Positions 55,301 to 63,432 of a stretch of DNA of 64,000 nt are shown one piece after another. A model generated the notes under the pieces. That model saw only the letters and a program-made list of their open reading frames with translations. It searched no databases and was not told where the DNA came from. Both the position numbers and the translations under genes were made by a program. This stretch comes from Actinomadura meyerae (GTDB taxonomy: Bacteria > Actinomycetota > Actinomycetes > Streptosporangiales > Streptosporangiaceae): assembly GCF_900188445.1 (NCBI RefSeq), contig NZ_FZOR01000007.1, positions 186,001-250,000 of the forward strand, given 5' to 3'. How positions within the stretch are numbered: the first letter of the stretch is position 1; every line of letters starts with the position of its first letter.

Positions 55301-56334
55301 GCGGTGACGTCCTTGTTGGCCATGTCGCGCCAGAGCCTGCGCTGCAGCCGCTGCGCCCGCGCCCAGAAGTCCTCGTCGTGCCGGAGGTCCACCTCCAGCG
55401 GCAGTGTCGCGCTGCGCTGCCCGACGACCTCGTGCCCGCCCGGCCGGTACGCCAGGTCGTACTGGTGGACGAAGTTCAGGCAGAAGTGGGGGCTGGCGGC
55501 CCACGCCCCCAGCGCCTCGGCGAACACGTGCAGCAGGGCCGTGCTGGGCAGCACCCGGTGCTTGCGGAAGTTGGCGCAGAACTGCCGCCACTGGCGCTCG
55601 CTCAGGTGGGTGTTCCGGCCGGTGAAGGAGACCGCGTCGATGCTGCTCGCCTGGCGGGCCAGCGGCAGCATCGGTGCCTCGGGCAGCGTGTCGAGGCGCT
55701 CCTCCCAGTAGGCCCACTGCTTGAGGAACTCCTCGTCGTCCTCCCTCGCGAGGCGGGACAGCCGCCACTCGCGGAAGGTCTCCACGACGGGCGGCAGCAC
55801 GGCGTCGGGGTTCTTGTAGTACTCCATGAAGTCGGTCGTCACCGTGCGCATGCTCGAACCGTCCAGCAGGATCAGGCTCATGCGCACGTGCAGCCGCACC
55901 CGGTGCGGCCGGACGCGGCTCACCACGAGCTCGAACAGCGGCCAGCCCGCCGGGTCGAGGCCGGCCCCGCACATGCGGTCCCGGATCTGCCGGATCGACT
56001 CCTCCCGCCGGTCCCGGTCGAGGTCGGTGAGGTCGATGACCGGCACGTGGACGTGCGGGGTCTCCTCGATCCCCATGACCCGCTGGCCGCCGTCCCTGAG
56101 CATCACCGTCCGGAGGTGCTCGTGCCGCTCGACCACCTTGTTGACGGCGTACTCGGCGCGTTCGGGGTCGAACGCGACCGCCTCGGCCTCCAGGTAGTAG
56201 TTCTGCCGCCCCCCGAGTTCGAAGACCTGGCTCCGGCCCACCATGTACGCGGACTGGAGGTCGGTCAGGGGGAACCGGTCGGGGAGAACGGGGCCGCCGC
56301 CGGCGGGCGGAACGGCCGGTTCTGTCGTCGTCAC
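52315..56334 (-). CDS. Nonribosomal peptide synthetase, Cy-A(Cys)-PCP-TE
   Basis: A 1339-residue terminal NRPS. The N-terminal domain is of heterocyclisation (Cy) type (FPLTDLQSAYMVGRS start), but its motif near 150 reads SLILLDGSS, so the first Asp of DxxxxDxxS is replaced by Ser. The A domain (YIIYTSGSTGRPKG near 620; NGKVD near 958) gives a hand-read specificity code of D-L-W-N-L-S-M-I-W, one residue from known cysteine codes. A PCP (GGNSLLAL near 1028) and a type I thioesterase (GASMGG near 1155) follow. GTG start with GGGAGGA; the start overlaps the preceding thioesterase stop (GTGA). It should add the last cysteine, perhaps cyclise it, and release the product. Confidence 0.92.
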   Translation of the reverse strand: MTTTEPAVPPAGGGPVLPDRFPLTDLQSAYMVGRSQVFELGGRQNYYLEAEAVAFDPERAEYAVNKVVERHEHLRTVMLRDGGQRVMGIEETPHVHVPVIDLTDLDRDRREESIRQIRDRMCGAGLDPAGWPLFELVVSRVRPHRVRLHVRMSLILLDGSSMRTVTTDFMEYYKNPDAVLPPVVETFREWRLSRLAREDDEEFLKQWAYWEERLDTLPEAPMLPLARQASSIDAVSFTGRNTHLSERQWRQFCANFRKHRVLPSTALLHVFAEALGAWAASPHFCLNFVHQYDLAYRPGGHEVVGQRSATLPLEVDLRHDEDFWARAQRLQRRLWRDMANKDVTAVRISREMAKRNGWTQRAAFPYVFTNNQGPGYDSMPAGRPAFRLVERIQHTPQVLVDNQIRDARDGGVSTNIDFVEEAFPAGLPAAVVDCYRRMLETLSAPDGADTVPDPVPPEHRAVVAAANDTAVPAPAGRLEDGFLRQARGRPDAVALTASGRTLTYGELERASAAVAHELHARGIRRGHVVPVVMAKGWEQVVAVLGVLRAGAVYCPVDADLPAERIRLMVGECDARVVLRQSHRTPEDRPEDVPAVHVDEVEPGPEPPPADGDENDPAYIIYTSGSTGRPKGVVIEHRAALNTIADVNRRIGLGPDDRVFGISSLSFDLSVWDVFGTLAAGGTLVLPPATARPDPLGWAATAREQRVTVWNSVPALAEMIVEVAEQRPELGLPPLRAFLLSGDWIPVPLPGRMRALWPGCRVLAMGGATEASIWSNVYDVGEVDPDWQSIPYGGPLANQTMKVLDHRLDVRPPWATGEIYIGGLGLARGYWRDEQRTAERFVHHPETGERLYRTGDLGRYWPDGTIEFLGREDRQVKIQGFRVEPGEVEAAARTHPDVRECVVCVDRAPGGKRLVALLVPEPGRRPGHAAIAAHLAERLPRYMIPSRVHVVERLPLTPNGKVDHAAALAMPDLSGGTAAADPDVSGGPGGDGGRGGADPAVMERLARLCAELLELPSVGPDDGFFDLGGNSLLALRLANRVRVELGADIPMGRIFEAATVRGLAGLLADGGGPEVSCMVGLADGDGEELFLFHVLGGAVSPYRPLARAWPGPVRAFQSRPLVDDSEAAFAPDLETLAAAYREELLRYKPEGPYLLGGASMGGSIAYEVGRQLVAKGHECRIAMFDTEIRDIHLPLTDADRHIGFLRTLRLGDPPAEAVAAIRAAAPGTLTRVARDAAVAHGLLPGDIDEAGYERMKRVQEHELALLAAYRPGPLDRPVLLFVAADEPGRPDTVPAWRSVCPGIETETAPGDHFSMISPDRQPGLAERLRAWAVREPASTG

Positions 56335-57191
56335 TGCTTCCTCCCATTCGCTTCGCGGGCGTCCGCGGGCCGCGGCACCGGAAGGTCCCGCCCGATCTCG
56401 GGCACGACCCGCTCCGGCATGTCGTGCAAGAAGAAATGGCCGCCGCCGTACGTCCGGACGACGCATCCGGCGGAGGTGTGGCGGCGCCACGCCCGCAGGT
56501 CGCCGGCCGTCGTCTCGGCGTCGGCGTCGCCGCCGAACACCGAGACCGGGCACTCCAGCGGCGGACCGGGCCGGTGCCGGTACGTCTCCACCACGGAGAA
56601 GTCGGCCCGGATCGACGGCACGAGCGGCGCGATGACGGCCGGGTCGAGGAACTCGGCCGGGGTGCCGCCGAGGTCGCGGAGCCGGGCCAGCAGGTCGGGC
56701 AGCGGGGCGTCGTGGACGGGCGGGCGCCTGGCCGGGACGTCGGGGGCCGCGCGGCCCGAGACCAGCAGGCGGGCGGGCTCGCCGAGGCCGCGGCGGCGGA
56801 GCTCGCGGCACACCTCGAAGGCCAGCAGCGCCCCCATGCTGTGGCCGAACCAGGCGTGCGGCCGGTCCAGCAGCGGCGCGACCGCGCCGACGAGGCGCGT
56901 GACGACGTCGCCGGCCCGGGTGAGCGGCGGCTCGCGGAACCGGGACTCCCGGCCGGGCAGCCGGACGGCCACCAGTTCCACGTCCGGAGGCAGGAAGGGC
57001 GCCCACGGGCGGTAGACGGAGGCGCCGCCCCCGGCGTGCGGCAGGCAGAACAGCCGGAGCCGGGGCGCCGGGACGCGGTTCCACCGCACCGTCCAGCGGG
57101 CCGCCTCGGTGCCGGTGCTCCCGGGGGCCGCTTCGCCGGCGCCGGTTCTCCCGGCGCCGGCCTCGGCCGGCGCCGTGGTCAGGCCATCCAT
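56331..57191 (-). CDS. Stand-alone thioesterase (type II)
   Basis: A 286-residue alpha/beta-hydrolase of the type II thioesterase family: LFCLPHAGGGASVYRPWAPFL, the nucleophile in FGHSMGALLAFE, and the C-terminal histidine in YGGGHFFLHD. An N-terminal Gly/Ala/Thr-rich leader of about 35 residues is unusual. The ATG overlaps the end of the GMC oxidoreductase gene by 13 bases, and the stop overlaps the NRPS start. It probably edits misprimed PCPs of this operon. It is distinct from the one at 48.5 kb, which serves the PKS. Confidence 0.9.
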   Translation of the reverse strand: MDGLTTAPAEAGAGRTGAGEAAPGSTGTEAARWTVRWNRVPAPRLRLFCLPHAGGGASVYRPWAPFLPPDVELVAVRLPGRESRFREPPLTRAGDVVTRLVGAVAPLLDRPHAWFGHSMGALLAFEVCRELRRRGLGEPARLLVSGRAAPDVPARRPPVHDAPLPDLLARLRDLGGTPAEFLDPAVIAPLVPSIRADFSVVETYRHRPGPPLECPVSVFGGDADAETTAGDLRAWRRHTSAGCVVRTYGGGHFFLHDMPERVVPEIGRDLPVPRPADAREANGRKQ

Positions 57192-58777
57192 GTCGCGATC
57201 CTTTCGCCGAGCATGAGGCAGGTCAGCGCGGGCGGCGCGCTGACCGGCGAGGGCATCACCGAGGAGTCGCACACCACGAGCCCGCCGATCTGGTGGACCC
57301 GGCACCGCTCGTCCACGACCGCGAGCCCGTCGCCGCCCATCCGGGCGGTCCCCGAGGCGTGGAAGAGCGGGGTGACCCAGCGCCGGAGCGCCTTCGAGAG
57401 CAGGGCGTCGTCCCGCACCATCCGCTCGGTCCAGATGATGGGACGGCCCAGGTACTCGCTCATCTCCGCCGAGCGGAGGATCGACCAGGCCGTCCGCACA
57501 CCGCGCATCAGCCGCGCGGTGTCGCCGGGTTCGGCGCACAGCCCGAGGACCAGGTCCGGCGGGCTGCCGGGTTCCGGGCCGGTGGCGTGGACGTGGCCGC
57601 GCGACTCCGGGGCGAGCAGGACGGCGGAGACCATCGCGGCGATCCGCCCGCCCAGCATGGGGCCGACGCGGGGCACGTCGGCGGTGGTGACGTTGGAGGC
57701 GAGGAAGATCCCGAGGTCGGGGACGCCGCCGGCCGCGGGGCCGGTGGCCGGGCCGGCCGCCGGGATCCGGGCCATCACCTCGTACCAGGGCAGCCCCGCC
57801 CGGCAGACGCCCGGCAGCGGGGTCGCCAGGATCGGCACGGCCGGGTGGTCGCAGAGGCCGTGCCCGACGCCGGGCAGGTCGACCAGCGGTTCGATGCCCG
57901 CCGCCTCGAGCCGTCGCGGGTCGCCGATGCCGGAGCGCTGCAGGATCAGCGGCGTGCCCACGCCGCCGGCGGCCAGCGTGACGCGCCCGGCGGGGACGAA
58001 GCGGGGCCCACCGGGCGTGCTCGCCTCCACCCCGGTCACGCGCCCGCCCGCCAGCCGGACCCGCACCACCTCAGTCCGGTCCCATACGGTCAGGTTCGGG
58101 CGGTCCCGGGCGGCGGCCAGATGCGTCAGGTCCGGGGACATCCTGCGGTCGCCGAGTTCGTTGCGCGGGATGCGGCCGGCCCCGCTCCGCCCGGTGCCGT
58201 TGAGGTCGCCGAGCGTGGGGAGGCCGAGCCCGCCGCAGGCGCGGACGAACGCCTCGGCGAGCGGGCTCAGCGCCGCGGGGTCGGTGCGCCGGATCGGTAC
58301 CGGCCCGTCGAGCCCGTGCACCTCGTCCCCGTGGCCCGCGTCCCCGTGGCCCGCGTCCTTGTGGTCGGCGTCGGACTCCAGCCGGATGTAGTGCGGCAGG
58401 ACGCGGTCCCACGACCACTCGGGGTTGCCCGCGGCGGCCCACCGCTCGAAGTCGGCGGGCAGGCCGCGCAGCGCGATCGCGCCGTTCACCGCCGCGGTGC
58501 CGCCCACGGTCCTGCCGAGGGGGTAGGGGCAGTCGGCGATGGCGGCGTCGAGGTCGATCCGGGCCGAGTAGTCCCAGTGCCGCCCGGTCAGGACGGGTAT
58601 CCCCGACCTGGACTCGGCCGGGTCCCTGCTGGTGGGGCCGGTGCCGGCTTCGAGCAGCAGGACCCGCCGCCCGGGGTCCTCGGCCAGCCGGGCGGCGAGC
58701 ACGGCGCCCGCCGTGCCGGCGCCGACGACCACCTCGTCCCACGGGCCGGGGGCGGCGCCGCCGTCCGGGGCGGTCAC
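57179..58777 (-). CDS. GMC-family FAD oxidoreductase
   Basis: A 532-residue flavoenzyme of the glucose-methanol-choline family. The FAD motif VVVGAGTAGAVLAARLAEDPGRRVLLLEAG starts near residue 15. GRTVGGTAAVNGAIALRG is GMC signature 1, GGVGTPLILQRSGIGDP signature 2, and HASGTARMG carries the active-site histidine. It oxidises an alcohol to a carbonyl on the NRPS product or a precursor. The GTG start overlaps the NRPS2 stop (GTGA). It contains a short repeat-coded loop, KDAGHGDAGHGDE. The substrate is unknown; oxidation of a thiazoline ring would need a different type of enzyme. Confidence 0.88.
   Translation of the reverse strand: MTAPDGGAAPGPWDEVVVGAGTAGAVLAARLAEDPGRRVLLLEAGTGPTSRDPAESRSGIPVLTGRHWDYSARIDLDAAIADCPYPLGRTVGGTAAVNGAIALRGLPADFERWAAAGNPEWSWDRVLPHYIRLESDADHKDAGHGDAGHGDEVHGLDGPVPIRRTDPAALSPLAEAFVRACGGLGLPTLGDLNGTGRSGAGRIPRNELGDRRMSPDLTHLAAARDRPNLTVWDRTEVVRVRLAGGRVTGVEASTPGGPRFVPAGRVTLAAGGVGTPLILQRSGIGDPRRLEAAGIEPLVDLPGVGHGLCDHPAVPILATPLPGVCRAGLPWYEVMARIPAAGPATGPAAGGVPDLGIFLASNVTTADVPRVGPMLGGRIAAMVSAVLLAPESRGHVHATGPEPGSPPDLVLGLCAEPGDTARLMRGVRTAWSILRSAEMSEYLGRPIIWTERMVRDDALLSKALRRWVTPLFHASGTARMGGDGLAVVDERCRVHQIGGLVVCDSSVMPSPVSAPPALTCLMLGERIATWMA
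58324..58368 (-). repeat. 15-bp tandem repeat inside the GMC oxidoreductase gene
   Basis: CGTCCCCGTGGCCCG occurs twice perfectly (58324-58338, 58339-58353) and once more with changes (58354-58368). It encodes a His-Gly-Asp-rich loop and keeps the frame. Confidence 0.8.
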
Positions 58778-61700
58778 GGCGCCGCGGTCCGCTCGCGCAC
58801 GGCGGTCGCGAGCTCGCTGATCGTCGGGTTGTCGAACAGCAGCTCCAGGCCCTCCTCGGCGGTCACGTCGAGTCCCGCCTCGTCCCGGAGCCGGTCGATG
58901 ATGCCGACCGCGTGCAGGGAGTCGGCGCCCAGCTCGAAGAAGCTCTCCTCGACGCCGAACTCCGCGTGGCCGAGCGCGTCGCTCCAGATCTCGAAGAGCC
59001 TGCGCTCCATGTCGTCGCGCGGGGCGACGAGGTCCCCGGCGGCCTCCTGCTCCCACGGCAGGGGCAGCGCCGACGGGTCGACCTTGCCGTTCGCGCTGAG
59101 CGGGAGCCGGTCCACGAACACGTAGTGGCGGGGCACCATGTAGTCGGGGAGGAGTTCGGCCAGGTCGCCGCGCAGCCGCCCGGCGTCCGGGGCGGGCCGT
59201 CCGGCGGGCGCCAGCGCGGCCAGCACGTGCTGGACGTGGACGTCCACGACCGCCGGCCCGTCCGGGATCGAGCCGAAGCGCGCGAATCCGGCGGCGGTGG
59301 CGAGGTCACGCCACCGCGACACCGGCAGCAGCGGCCCCTCGCCGTCCCCGTGGCCCTTGGCGAGGCCCTCCAGGAAGCCGACGGTCACGAGCTGCTGCAG
59401 CGAGTTCGCCGTGCCCTCGATGAGCAGGAGCAGGCCGCCGGGCGCGAGCGCCGACCGCAGGTGGCCGAGGCTGCGGTCCGGGTCGGCGGCGTCGTGCATG
59501 ACGTTGGCGGCGATGACGAGGTCGACCGAGCCCGGGGCGACGCCCTGGTCGCCGGGCGGCCGGTCGATGTCGTAGACCGCGTAGTCGACGAAGCCCCGGT
59601 CGGCGAACCGCGCGCGGGCGCGCTGGCAGAAGTATTTGGAGACGTCGGTGAAGGAGTAGCGGACCCCATCGGCCGGGAGTTCCGCGAACACCTCCGCCGC
59701 GGTCGCGCCGGTGCCCGCCCCCACTTCCAGGATCCGCACGGTGCGGCCGGCGCCGGCGCCCGCCTGGCGGCAGAACGCGGCGGCGGCCTTGGCCACGATC
59801 CGGTTCTGGAGCCGCGAGACGGGGTTGCCGGAGTAGAGCGCGTCGGTGACCGTGGAGTCGCCGCCGGGGAGCAGCAGGCTGAGCGGGCTGACCTCGCCGC
59901 GCAGCAGTTCCGGCTGCCGGTCGGCGCACGTCCGGAAGTAGTCGAGGAGGGCCCGCTCGCTCTCCCGGGCGTCGATGGCGTCCAGCCCCTCCCGGACGGT
60001 CCGGTCGAGTTCCTCCGCGTCGAAGGGCCGCTCGCAGCGGAACTCCCCGGCGTGGGCGGTGCCGGTCAGGTAGCCCTCGTCCGCCAGCACCGCCATCCAC
60101 CGTTCGACGAGGTCGCCGTACACGGGCTTGATCCCGTGGCGCTCGACGACGGCCGCGCCGGTCGCGGCCTCCCCGGCGGTCTGGAAGAGCCCCAGGCGCG
60201 CGAAGGTCCGGGCCATCACCGGCGGGCACAGCCGCTCCACGGCGCGCCAGACGTCCCGGTACCGGGACAGTTCGGCGCCGAGTTCGGCGGAGACCCGGGC
60301 CAGCTCGGAGCCACCGGCCTCGACGGCCGAATCCCAGGCGTCGTGGACGGGCTCGCCGTCCTGCCCGTCCCCGGCACCCGCGGCACCGGACGGGACCACG
60401 TACGCCACGAGCTGCCGCCGGCCGGTCCGCGGCTCGGCGCGCACGGTCACGACCGACTCGCCGACGTCCGGCCGCCGCTCCAGCGCGGCGTTGATCTCGC
60501 CGAGCTCGATCCGGTACCCGTTGATCTTGACCTGGTGGTCCTCGCGGCCGAGGAACTCGATGTCGCCGCCGGGCAGGTACCGGCCGAGGTCGCCGGTCCG
60601 GTAGAGGCGCTCGCCCGTCGCCGGGTTCGTCACGAACCGCTCGGCCGTGCGCTCGGGGTCGGCCCAGTAGCCGCGCGCGACGCCGATGCCGCCGATGAAG
60701 ATCTCACCGGTGGCCCACACCGGCCGCGGGCGGAACCGGTCGTCGAGGACGTGGAGCGTCTGGCCGCGCAGCGGCTTGCCGTAGGGAATGCTGCTCCACT
60801 CCGGAGGCACGTCGCCGATCGGGTAGCAGACCGACCAGATGGACGCCTCGGTGGCGCCGCCCAGGCTGATCACCTCGGCGCGGGGGTGCAGCGCGCGGAC
60901 CGCGTCCGGCAGGGACACCGGGATCCAGTCGCCGCTGAGCAGGGCGAGCCGCAGCGTGGAGTCGGCGGCGCCGTCCGACCGGACCTGGGCGTCCGTCCAC
61001 GCCTGCATCAGCGCCGGGACGGAGTTCCACACCGTCACCCCGTGCCGCCGCACCAGCTCGGTCCAGTGGGACGGGTCGTGGTGCCTGTCGGGGGCGGGCA
61101 TCACCACGGTGCCGCCGGCGGCCAGCGTCCCGAAGACGTCGTAGACCGACAGGTCGAAGCTCAGCGCCGACAGGGCGAGCACCCGGTCGGCGGGGCCGAT
61201 CCGGAACCGCCGGTTGATCTCGGCGACGGTGTTGACGGCGCCCCGGTGGTCGATCATCACGCCCTTCGGGCGGCCGGTGGACCCCGAGGTGAAGATCACG
61301 TAGGCCAGGTCGCCGGGGGCGGGGGAGTGCGGCAGCGGGCCGTCGCCGGCGGCCCGGACCTCGTCGTCCGCGAACGTGACCACCCGCACGCCGGGCGGCC
61401 AGGCGAGCCGGTCCCGCAGGGTGGGCGTGGTCACGACGATCTGGACGGCGCCCTGCGCCAGCAGGTCCGCGCGCCGCGCCTCGGGCCACTGCGGGTCGAT
61501 CGGCAGGTAGGCGGCGCCGGACGCGGTGACGCCGACGACGCCGGCGACCTGCTCCCAGCCCTTGTCCATGACCACGCCGACGAGGGTGTCGGGGACGGCG
61601 CCGAGCTCCCGCAGCCGCCGCGCCAGCCGGCGGCCGTGGGCGACGATCTCCCCGTAGGTGTGCTCCCCGGCGGAGTCGGCGACGGCCGTCGCGTCCGGGG

Positions 61701-63354
61701 TGCGGGCGGCCTGGGCCTCGACGAGCCCGCACAGGGTGGCGTCCGCGGCGGCGGGTGTGCTCCCGGCGGACGGCTCGGGGGAGTTGGCGCGCAGGCGCTC
61801 GTCGGCCTGCCAGTCCGGCAGGGCCGCGAGCGCGCCGGGCCGGCTCCACGCGTCCTCGTCGCGGGCGAGCCGGTCGAGCAGCGCGTTGTAGGCGGCGAAC
61901 ATGTCGTCGAGCATCCCGGCGGGGAAGAGGCCCTCGACGGAGTCCCAGTTGTAGGTCAGGTCCCCGTCCTCCTCGGACACCTGGTGGTCCAGCCACACCT
62001 GGGGGGTCTGGGTCAGGCCGTGCACCTGCTCGCCGAAGAACCTGATTCCCTCCGACGGGTCGTGGTCGGGCGTGCCGAAGACCAGGGCGCTGGTGAACAC
62101 GATCGGCATGGCGGCGGTGGGCCCGCTGCCCAGGCGGCGGCTCCGCTCCCGCTGGACCCGCACGCCGCTGTAGGCGAGGTGCTCCATGTCGCGCATCAGC
62201 TGCCGCTGGATCCGCCCGGCGCGCCCGGCGAACGACGCCACCGCGTCGTCGCGGACCTCCAGCATCGTCAGCGTCGTGAAGTCGCCGATCACCCGGTCGA
62301 TCTCCGGGTGGGCCCGCGGCCGGTTGAACAGGGTCAGGTTGAGGGTGAAGTCGGGTTGCGCGGACCACTGCCGGAGCACTTCGGCGAACGCGTTCATCAG
62401 CACGGTCGAGGGGGTGATGCCGTGCATCTGCGCGGTCCGCTTGACGGCCGTCCACCGCTCCTCGGGCAGCCGGGCCTGGCGGCGCGTGAACTCCGTGCGG
62501 GCGAGCTGCGAGGGACGGGTCGCCAGCGGGAGCGCCGGAGCGGGCGGAAGCGTCTCCAGCCGCTCCAGCCAGTACTCCTCGGCGCGCTTGTAGCGGGCGC
62601 TCTCCCTCTCCCGCTCCTCGTGCAGGACGACGTCGCGGTACGACAGCTCCAGCGGCTCCGGCGCCCAGCCCGGGTCCTCGTAGAACCGCCGCCAGTCCTG
62701 GAACAGCAGGTACAGGCTCAGCCCGTCGAGGATCATGATGTCGAAGCCGAAGTACAGCCGGAGCGTGTCCGGCCCGGTTGCCACCGCGCGGATGTCGAAC
62801 AGGGGCCAGGTGTCGGTGGAGACCGACTGGTGGTCCATCTCGGCGCGCAGCGCCCGGGTCACCTCGTCGCGCCGGTCGGGCGGCAGTCCCGCCGCGTCGG
62901 TGACCGGGATCTCGTAGGCGGGGACGTCGCGCAGGACGCGCTGGCGGCCGTCCGGCTGCACGACGGCCCGCAGCATGTCGTGCCGGTCGATCACCTTGCG
63001 CAGGCTCGCGTTCAGCCGCGCGACGTCGAGGCCCTCGGCGTCCAGTTCGAAGTACAGGTGGGTGGAGACGCCGCCGAGCTCGACGGCCGAGCCGCGCCCC
63101 ACCCAGTACGCGTGCTGGATGTCGGTGAGCGGGAAGGGCTCGTACCGCTCCTCGGGCCGCGGCACGATCCCGGCCGGGGCCTCCTCCGACTCGCTGCGGC
63201 GCAGCAGGTCGAGCAGTTCGTCCCGGTTGCCCCGCAGGCGCGCCCGCAGCTCCGGGGTGAGGGAACCGGTGGGCGCGAGAACGTCCAGGCGCCCGTCGGT
63301 GACGCGCAGCTTGATGCCGCGCTCATGCAGTTCGTTGAGCAGGTCCTGCGCCAT
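58774..63354 (-). CDS. Nonribosomal peptide synthetase, TubC-dock/Cy/A(Cys, methyltransferase-inserted)/PCP
   Basis: A 1526-residue NRPS. Residues about 1-55 are a TubC-type docking domain. A complete heterocyclisation domain follows, with DIMILDGLS near 204 satisfying DxxxxDxxS. The A domain (YVIFTSGSTGRPKG near 681) reads D-L-Y-N-L-S-L-I-W, the classical cysteine code. Between its late core motifs about 400 residues are inserted with a SAM-binding LEVGAGTG near 1206: a methyltransferase, as in pyochelin- and yersiniabactin-type synthetases. NGKVD (near 1421) and a PCP (GADSLH near 1476) end it. It should load cysteine, cyclise it to a thiazoline and methylate it (C- or N-methylation). AGGAG stands upstream of the ATG. 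Confidence 0.93.
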   Translation of the reverse strand: MAQDLLNELHERGIKLRVTDGRLDVLAPTGSLTPELRARLRGNRDELLDLLRRSESEEAPAGIVPRPEERYEPFPLTDIQHAYWVGRGSAVELGGVSTHLYFELDAEGLDVARLNASLRKVIDRHDMLRAVVQPDGRQRVLRDVPAYEIPVTDAAGLPPDRRDEVTRALRAEMDHQSVSTDTWPLFDIRAVATGPDTLRLYFGFDIMILDGLSLYLLFQDWRRFYEDPGWAPEPLELSYRDVVLHEERERESARYKRAEEYWLERLETLPPAPALPLATRPSQLARTEFTRRQARLPEERWTAVKRTAQMHGITPSTVLMNAFAEVLRQWSAQPDFTLNLTLFNRPRAHPEIDRVIGDFTTLTMLEVRDDAVASFAGRAGRIQRQLMRDMEHLAYSGVRVQRERSRRLGSGPTAAMPIVFTSALVFGTPDHDPSEGIRFFGEQVHGLTQTPQVWLDHQVSEEDGDLTYNWDSVEGLFPAGMLDDMFAAYNALLDRLARDEDAWSRPGALAALPDWQADERLRANSPEPSAGSTPAAADATLCGLVEAQAARTPDATAVADSAGEHTYGEIVAHGRRLARRLRELGAVPDTLVGVVMDKGWEQVAGVVGVTASGAAYLPIDPQWPEARRADLLAQGAVQIVVTTPTLRDRLAWPPGVRVVTFADDEVRAAGDGPLPHSPAPGDLAYVIFTSGSTGRPKGVMIDHRGAVNTVAEINRRFRIGPADRVLALSALSFDLSVYDVFGTLAAGGTVVMPAPDRHHDPSHWTELVRRHGVTVWNSVPALMQAWTDAQVRSDGAADSTLRLALLSGDWIPVSLPDAVRALHPRAEVISLGGATEASIWSVCYPIGDVPPEWSSIPYGKPLRGQTLHVLDDRFRPRPVWATGEIFIGGIGVARGYWADPERTAERFVTNPATGERLYRTGDLGRYLPGGDIEFLGREDHQVKINGYRIELGEINAALERRPDVGESVVTVRAEPRTGRRQLVAYVVPSGAAGAGDGQDGEPVHDAWDSAVEAGGSELARVSAELGAELSRYRDVWRAVERLCPPVMARTFARLGLFQTAGEAATGAAVVERHGIKPVYGDLVERWMAVLADEGYLTGTAHAGEFRCERPFDAEELDRTVREGLDAIDARESERALLDYFRTCADRQPELLRGEVSPLSLLLPGGDSTVTDALYSGNPVSRLQNRIVAKAAAAFCRQAGAGAGRTVRILEVGAGTGATAAEVFAELPADGVRYSFTDVSKYFCQRARARFADRGFVDYAVYDIDRPPGDQGVAPGSVDLVIAANVMHDAADPDRSLGHLRSALAPGGLLLLIEGTANSLQQLVTVGFLEGLAKGHGDGEGPLLPVSRWRDLATAAGFARFGSIPDGPAVVDVHVQHVLAALAPAGRPAPDAGRLRGDLAELLPDYMVPRHYVFVDRLPLSANGKVDPSALPLPWEQEAAGDLVAPRDDMERRLFEIWSDALGHAEFGVEESFFELGADSLHAVGIIDRLRDEAGLDVTAEEGLELLFDNPTISELATAVRERTAAP

Positions 63355-63432
63355 GAGGTCTGGTCTCCTTCGTCGGTTCGCCGCGCGGCTTCGTCGGTTC
63401 GCCCTGGGCCGGTGCGCCCGGCCGGACGCGCG

